Shown here in pieces: positions 6,003 to 9,491 of a stretch of 9,491 nt of DNA. The first letter of the stretch is position 1. The number at the start of each line of letters is the position of its first letter. This DNA is from CAZKGE01 sp964541695. GTDB lineage: Bacteria; Bacillota; Clostridia; Christensenellales; CAG-138. The DNA is taken from contig CAZIRB010000086.1 in the NCBI GenBank assembly GCA_964541695.1, forward strand, positions 1 to 9,491. The letters run 5' to 3'. The notes below the pieces were generated by a model. That model ran no database searches. It was not told where the DNA came from and worked only from the letters and a program-made list of their open reading frames with translations. A program made the translations under genes and the position numbers.

Positions 6003-6518
6003 TTACAGCAGCAGTATCGATATGGCCGCGCCGCACAGAAGCCCCATCGTGCGGTACAGCCTCCCGCGTTTATTGTACAGATCGTCCGCCTCCGCGATCG
6101 CTTCCGCGATGCCGCTTCGAAGCAGCAGCCCGCTCTCGCGCTGCGCCGTGCCGTCGGTCGTGCCCAGCTCCTGCATAAACGCCCCGAGCATCGCCCAGTC
6201 CGCGTCGGTGAGCGAGGCAAACGCGTCGTCGATGCCGGGCAGCTCGCGCTTCGCGCCGCGCCACGCGCCGTAGGCGTCCGCGCCGCCGTCCAGGTACGAC
6301 GCGAAGCAGTCGAACAATATCTGCGCGTCGCCGTACAGTTTGCGGCGCAGCAGCTCCGAAAGCGGGAGCTTGGCGTACTCCATCGAGATCAAAAGCTTCT
6401 GCACGGCGACCGCGATCGCGTGCAGCAAGGCCGCGCGCTTTTTAAGGCGCGCCGCGCTCGCAAACCCCGCCCACGTACAGTAGAGAAACGCCGCTACGAT
6501 CGCAATTGCTTTTGCCAT
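6003..6518 (-). CDS. spoIIIAB: Stage III sporulation protein AB (SpoIIIAB)
   Basis: 171 residues, as in B. subtilis. An N-terminal hydrophobic helix (about 4-22), a central helical domain and a C-terminal helix (about 158-171, ending ISILLL) are visible. Family features are ASAARLKKRA (20-29), SMEYAKLPLSELL (45-57), LGAFMQELGTTDGTAQ (111-126) and KRGRLYRTMGLLCG (150-163). The central domain resembles the cytoplasmic domain of type II secretion GspF, so SpoIIIAB probably links the SpoIIIAA ATPase to the membrane parts. The start codon lies inside the end of spoIIIAA (25-base overlap) with a GGGAG about eight bases before it, so the two are translationally coupled. No missing parts. Confidence 0.95.
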   Translation of the reverse strand: MAKAIAIVAAFLYCTWAGFASAARLKKRAALLHAIAVAVQKLLISMEYAKLPLSELLRRKLYGDAQILFDCFASYLDGGADAYGAWRGAKRELPGIDDAFASLTDADWAMLGAFMQELGTTDGTAQRESGLLLRSGIAEAIAEADDLYNKRGRLYRTMGLLCGAAISILLL

Positions 6519-7462
6519 ACCTGCTCTCCCAGTTTCATTCGTTCCCCGCGCGCGTCGAATATCGCCTCCACCGTGCCCACGCCGCGGCTGCGGCCGAGCA
6601 GCACGTAGCGCGCAAACGTCCTTTCACGCAAAAGCGCCGCCATCACCGGCCGCATCGCAAGCTCCGCAAGCGCCGGCGCGTGCGCGCTCGCCAGCACTGA
6701 AACGCCGCTGTTGCGCGCGTCCATGACCGCGAGCGCCTCGCTGCACGCGCCGATCTCGTCGGTCACGATCACCTCCGGCGACATGGTCAACAGCATCGCG
6801 CGGATGCCGTCCGCCTTCTTGCCGCCGGAGCGCACGTCCGTGCGGCTGCCCACGTCGTACTGCGGCGCGCCGCGCACGCAGCCCGCGATCTCGTACCTGG
6901 TGTCGACGATGGCGACCTTCATCGGCCGCGCACCGTGCTTGCCGTCGGAGCAGATGCGCGCAAGGTCCCTTAAAAACGTCGTCTTGCCGCAGCCCGGCGG
7001 GGAGACGACGAGCGTCGAGAGCGCGCCGCCGTCGGAGTCGAACAAAAGCGGCACGTACGGCGCGGCCACACCCGCGCACTGCCTCGTGATGCGGACGTTG
7101 ACGGACGTGATGTCCGCGATGTGGTGCAGGCTGTCGTTCTCCATCACGCACTTGCCGGTCACGCCCACGCGGTACCCCCCCGGCAGCGTCACAAAGCCGC
7201 TCTTTAGCTCCGCCTCCCAGGCGTACACCGACTGCTCGCAGACGCGCGCGACCACGGCGGAGATATCCTTTTCGGTCGCGATCGGGCTGTTGCCCGGCCC
7301 GGCGATCATGCGCTCATAGCCGGAGAACACGAGCTGCAGCGGCTGCATGGCGCGGATGCGGATCTCCTCGAGCGGCAGGAACGGATCGACCGGCGCGAGC
7401 GCCTCGTTGATGCGCGGCGTCAGGTACGCGGACAGGTCCTTTTTCCAGTTTGTTCCCGACAT
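6494..7462 (-). CDS. spoIIIAA: Stage III sporulation protein AA (SpoIIIAA), ATPase
   Basis: 322 residues. A PilT/VirB11-like secretion ATPase proposed to energise assembly or transport by the SpoIIIA-SpoIIQ channel from the mother-cell cytoplasm. The N-terminal domain holds EEIRIRAMQPL (32-42) and GFVTLPGGYRVGVTGKCV (89-106). Walker A is SPPGCGKTT (154-162), and the Walker B region is PEVIVTDEIG (229-238). GAPQYDVGSRTDV (198-210) and RSRGVGTVEAIFD (291-303) are also family blocks. The segment that in the family usually reads DERSEIAG is DTRYEIAG here (187-194), and the usual TAHG is SAHA (259-262). The ATG at 7462 is the only reasonable start, but the best Shine-Dalgarno (GGAGG, 7479-7475) is 12 bases away, with an ATG-TAA pair between them. 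It is the first gene of the operon, with a sigma-E-like promoter upstream. Confidence 0.95.
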   Translation of the reverse strand: MSGTNWKKDLSAYLTPRINEALAPVDPFLPLEEIRIRAMQPLQLVFSGYERMIAGPGNSPIATEKDISAVVARVCEQSVYAWEAELKSGFVTLPGGYRVGVTGKCVMENDSLHHIADITSVNVRITRQCAGVAAPYVPLLFDSDGGALSTLVVSPPGCGKTTFLRDLARICSDGKHGARPMKVAIVDTRYEIAGCVRGAPQYDVGSRTDVRSGGKKADGIRAMLLTMSPEVIVTDEIGACSEALAVMDARNSGVSVLASAHAPALAELAMRPVMAALLRERTFARYVLLGRSRGVGTVEAIFDARGERMKLGEQVWQKQLRS

Positions 7463-7463
7463 T

Positions 7464-7479
7464 TTACATGCTGCCCTCC
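7464..7479 (-). promoter_or_regulatory. Shine-Dalgarno followed by ATG-TAA start-stop ahead of spoIIIAA
   Basis: GGAGG (7479-7475) is followed after five bases by ATG (7469-7467) and at once by TAA (7466-7464); the spoIIIAA ATG begins one base later at 7462. The Shine-Dalgarno is ideally spaced for the start-stop pair and 12 bases from the real gene. Ribosomes may initiate at the minimal frame and restart at spoIIIAA, or the long spacing may simply lower initiation. The arrangement is seen directly; the effect is inference. Confidence 0.5.
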
Positions 7480-7488
7480 GGATAAATT

Positions 7489-7516
7489 ACTATATGTACG
7501 GCTATGAAACATATTC
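7489..7516 (-). promoter_or_regulatory. Candidate sigma-E promoter of the spoIIIA operon
   Basis: On the minus strand GAATATG (7516-7510) and CATATAGT (7496-7489) are 13 bases apart. These fit the B. subtilis sigma-E pattern (-35 near GHATATT, -10 near CATACAHT, spacing 13-15) with a mismatch in the last -35 base and T for C and G for H in the -10. B. subtilis spoIIIA is sigma-E dependent, which supports the call. Transcription would start near 7482, giving a leader of about 20 bases that begins right before the Shine-Dalgarno. Confidence 0.65.
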
Positions 7517-7547
7517 GCACCATTCCGCGCCCTCCCGCACAAAACGC

Positions 7548-7576
7548 TTGTTTTCGCGGCAAAAAACGGGTAAACT
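7548..7576 (+). promoter_or_regulatory. Possible sigma-A promoter of the GntR-methyltransferase pair
   Basis: TTGTTT (7548-7553) and TAAACT (7571-7576) are 17 bases apart, with three and four matches to the consensus hexamers. Transcription would begin near 7583, just before the GAGGAAGG Shine-Dalgarno. Each box is weak, so the call is tentative. The -35 box overlaps a small palindrome, AAAAC-gctt-GTTTT (7541-7554), which could be an operator. Confidence 0.35.
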
Positions 7577-7598
7577 GTACTCGTGAGGAAGGTGCTCT

Positions 7599-8252
7599 AT
7601 GCCCGTAAATTCCGATACAAAAGACTATGGTTCGCTCTCCGACAAGGTCTATCGCTACCTGCGCGACGGCATCACGGAGGGGCGCTATAAAACCGGGGAT
7701 TTCCTGGTCGAGATGAAGATCGCCGAGGAGCTCGGCGTGAGCCGCACCCCCGTGCGCGAGGCGCTCAAGCAGCTCGAGCTCGAGGACCTCGTCACGTCGC
7801 ACCCGAACCGCGGCGTGGTCGTCAAGGGCTTCTCGACCAACGATTTCGACGACGTGTTCACGATCCGGCGGCTGCTCGAGGGCCAGGCCGCGTACTGGGC
7901 CGCCGAGCGCATCACGCCGCAGCTGCTCGACCGGCTGCAGGAGATCGTAGAGCTCATGGACCTGTATACGCGCAAGGACGACTCCGAGCACCTGGTGCGG
8001 CTCGACACGAGCTTCCACGAGGTGCTCTACGACGCCTGCCAGAGCAGGACGCTGCGCAATATTCTCACCACGCTCCATCACAACATCCACATGGCCAGGC
8101 AAAGCTCGCTCACCTCGCCCGTGCGCGCGCGCGAGTCGCTCGCCGAGCACAAGGAGATCCTCGCCGCGCTCGAACAGCGCGACGCCGCCGCGGCGAAAGC
8201 CTGCATCGAAAAGCACATTACGGGCGCTTCCGGATACAAGACAAAGCGATAG
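7599..8252 (+). CDS. GntR family transcriptional regulator with FCD domain
   Basis: 217 residues. The N-terminal winged helix-turn-helix (about 12-77) shows the GntR pattern: VYRYLRDGITEGRYKTGD (17-34), IAEELGVSRTPVREALKQLE (41-60) and the wing VTSHPNRGVVV (65-75). The C-terminal all-helical FCD effector domain (about 84-210) retains the usual metal-binding set: Asp136 and His140 (LDTSFHEVLYDA), His184 (AEHKEI) and His206 (EKHI). FCD regulators bind small acids or similar metabolites in the cytoplasm; the ligand and target genes here are unknown. The ATG at 7599 has a GGAAGG six bases upstream. It is divergent from spoIIIA across 136 bases and 37 bases before a methyltransferase gene, with which it is probably cotranscribed. 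FCD regulators often control themselves and neighbouring genes. Confidence 0.92.
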   Translation: MPVNSDTKDYGSLSDKVYRYLRDGITEGRYKTGDFLVEMKIAEELGVSRTPVREALKQLELEDLVTSHPNRGVVVKGFSTNDFDDVFTIRRLLEGQAAYWAAERITPQLLDRLQEIVELMDLYTRKDDSEHLVRLDTSFHEVLYDACQSRTLRNILTTLHHNIHMARQSSLTSPVRARESLAEHKEILAALEQRDAAAAKACIEKHITGASGYKTKR

Positions 8253-8289
8253 TTCCTCTTCTTCAGCAGCAATTGCGGGAGGGATCGAT

Positions 8290-9491
8290 ATGCGCATCCA
8301 CTGCACCGAGGAGGTCCAGGCAAGCGGCGGCCCCGGCCGGTTTTTGCTTGCACGCGCCGAGAACGCGCTGCCGGAGCTTGTCGAGCGCTACGCCGGAAAG
8401 GTGCAGCTGATCTACCTCGACCCGCCGTTCGGCACGGGCGACACGTTCTACGTGCGGCCCGCCGCAGGCAAGCGGAAGATCACGCTCCCCGCGTTCTCGG
8501 ACACGCTCAGCGAGGCGGACTATCTTGCCTGGATGCGCGAAGTACTGACCGACTGCCGCGCGCTGCTGACCAAGACCGGCTCGCTATACCTGCACATCGA
8601 TTTCCGCATGGGCGCAAAGCTCAAGCTTCTGCTCGACGAGGTGTTCGGCTCGAACAACTTCATGAACGAGATCGTCTGGTGCTACCGCTCCGGCGGCCGC
8701 GCCACGAGCCATTTCCCCAGAAAGCACGACACGATCCTGTTCTACCGCAAGAGCGCCCGGGTGTTCTTCGACATCGCCGCGGTCGGCAAGCCGCGCGGGC
8801 CGGACAAGCGCAATCACATGAAGCGCTACATCGGCGAGGACGGGCGCGTACGCTTCTCCATCCGCTCCGGCGGCAAGACCTATACGTATTCCGAGGATAC
8901 GCCCACCTACCCCACCGACGTCTGGACCGATATCGAGCATCTGCAGCAGCGCGACCGCGAGCGCGTCGGCTACGCCACGCAAAAGCCCGAGGCGCTGCTT
9001 GTGCGCATCATCCTCGCCTCCAGCCGCCCGGGCGACCTCGTGATGGACCTGTTCTCGGGCAGCGGCACGACCGCGAGCGCCGCGAGCAAGCTCGGCCGGC
9101 AGTTCCTTGCCGTCGACGCGTCGCCGTTCGCGCTCTACACGCTGCGCGCGCGGCAGCTTGCCGCCGGCAGCGAGCTGTCGCTTTCGAAGGGCTCGCACGA
9201 GCTTATATTAAGCTACCCCGCCGACGAGAGCCCCTGTGAGGTCGACTGCTCCGCGTCCTTCCGCGCCGGCAAGCGCGTCGTTACGCTGCGCGGCGCGCGC
9301 TTTGCCGGCGGCGAGTACCCGCTCGTGTACGCGGCGCTCGGCCGCGCGGACGGGGAGCGCTTCTACGTCGAGGCCGTCAACTGCCGGCCGCAGTTGCCGC
9401 TAACGCTGCGCATAGCCGCCTCCGACGCCGCGCCCGTGCTGCACGTCGTCGACGCGATCGGGCGACAGGCGTTCTTTCGGGTGGAAGGGGA
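8290..9491 (+). CDS. Beta-class site-specific DNA methyltransferase (N4-cytosine or N6-adenine), 3' end outside the window
   Basis: At least 400 residues, open at the right edge. The order of motifs is that of beta-class methyltransferases: catalytic motif IV LDPPFGTGD (43-51), a target-recognition region (about 95-225, with YRSGGRATSHFPRKHDTILF at 135-154 and VWTDIEH), motif X-like TQKPEALL (230-237) and the S-adenosylmethionine site DLFSGSGTT (253-261). The family is N6_N4_Mtase, which modifies DNA in the cytoplasm. Whether adenine or cytosine is the target, and which site is recognised, cannot be read. After the core (about residue 295) a further 105 residues continue as a beta-rich region, containing Cys316 and Cys320. 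The ATG at 8290 has a GGGAGGG six bases upstream. No restriction gene is visible; one could lie beyond the window. Confidence 0.9.
   Translation, partial: MRIHCTEEVQASGGPGRFLLARAENALPELVERYAGKVQLIYLDPPFGTGDTFYVRPAAGKRKITLPAFSDTLSEADYLAWMREVLTDCRALLTKTGSLYLHIDFRMGAKLKLLLDEVFGSNNFMNEIVWCYRSGGRATSHFPRKHDTILFYRKSARVFFDIAAVGKPRGPDKRNHMKRYIGEDGRVRFSIRSGGKTYTYSEDTPTYPTDVWTDIEHLQQRDRERVGYATQKPEALLVRIILASSRPGDLVMDLFSGSGTTASAASKLGRQFLAVDASPFALYTLRARQLAAGSELSLSKGSHELILSYPADESPCEVDCSASFRAGKRVVTLRGARFAGGEYPLVYAALGRADGERFYVEAVNCRPQLPLTLRIAASDAAPVLHVVDAIGRQAFFRVEG

Noticed and set aside
7492..7514. Inverted repeat ATATGT-N11-ACATAT as a GntR operator
   Set aside because: The arms coincide with the -35 and -10 elements of the sigma-E promoter, which by themselves produce this symmetry. 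An operator role cannot be separated from that.
7546..7555. SpoIIID-like site GAAAACAAGC on the minus strand, about 65-70 bases upstream of the predicted start
   Set aside because: It matches nine of ten positions of a degenerate pattern (WWRRACARNY), which is expected by chance in AT-richer spacers; there is no second site to support it.
7464..8306. 280-codon minus-strand frame opposite the GntR gene
   Set aside because: It is a shadow of the clear GntR coding sequence; it would also cover the spoIIIA promoter, and its translation resembles no family.
8679..9239. 186-codon plus-strand frame within the methyltransferase gene
   Set aside because: Frame-shifted shadow rich in Arg/Ala/Pro; the other frame carries all methyltransferase motifs without interruption.
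1..9491. CRISPR arrays, tRNA or rRNA genes, insertion sequences, prophage genes
   Set aside because: No regularly spaced repeats, no clover-leaf or rRNA-like sequence, and no transposase, integrase or terminal inverted repeats were seen; the window is almost fully occupied by recognised genes.

Overview
The window comes from a GC-rich, endospore-forming member of the Firmicutes (Bacillota), most likely class Clostridia. The evidence is a complete spoIIIA operon (AA to AH) followed by an asp23/amaP/DUF2273 cluster, nusB and an M22 (TsaD/Kae1-like) paralog. Genus and species cannot be read from the sequence. Codons end mostly in G or C, which gives long spurious open frames on both strands.

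The right-centre of the window (7462 down to 2859, minus strand) holds eight tightly packed genes, spoIIIAA, AB, AC, AD, AE, AF, AG and AH, with short gaps or overlapping start/stop codons. Their products form the mother-cell half of the SpoIIIA-SpoIIQ channel: an ATPase (AA), a GspF-like membrane partner (AB), polytopic membrane parts (AC, AD, AE), and anchored ring-forming proteins (AG, AH). SpoIIIAF is only about 60 residues here; it keeps the two membrane helices but lacks the usual ring-building domain. Upstream of spoIIIAA is a good match to a sigma-E promoter, and an ATG-TAA start-stop pair lies between the best Shine-Dalgarno and the spoIIIAA start.

The left part (2740 down to 2, minus strand) is a second operon with its own strong sigma-A-type promoter in the 118-base gap after spoIIIAH. 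It encodes Asp23 (with a Lys/Glu/Ala-rich tail), AmaP (membrane anchor for Asp23), a small DUF2273 membrane protein, NusB (antitermination) and an M22 glycoprotease-like paralog of TsaD. The last stop codon overlaps an ATG with an excellent Shine-Dalgarno, so another gene starts at base 5 and runs out of the window (xseA would fit known gene order, but cannot be seen).

The right end (7599 to the end, plus strand) is transcribed divergently from spoIIIA: a GntR/FCD transcription factor, then a beta-class DNA methyltransferase that is still open at the window edge. Its C-terminal extension is not explained by the methyltransferase fold. No RNA genes, CRISPR arrays, insertion sequences or phage genes were seen, and no stretch longer than about 140 bases lacks a gene. 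The most notable points are the minimal SpoIIIAF, the start-stop pair before spoIIIAA, and the regulator-methyltransferase pair placed back-to-back with the sporulation operon.
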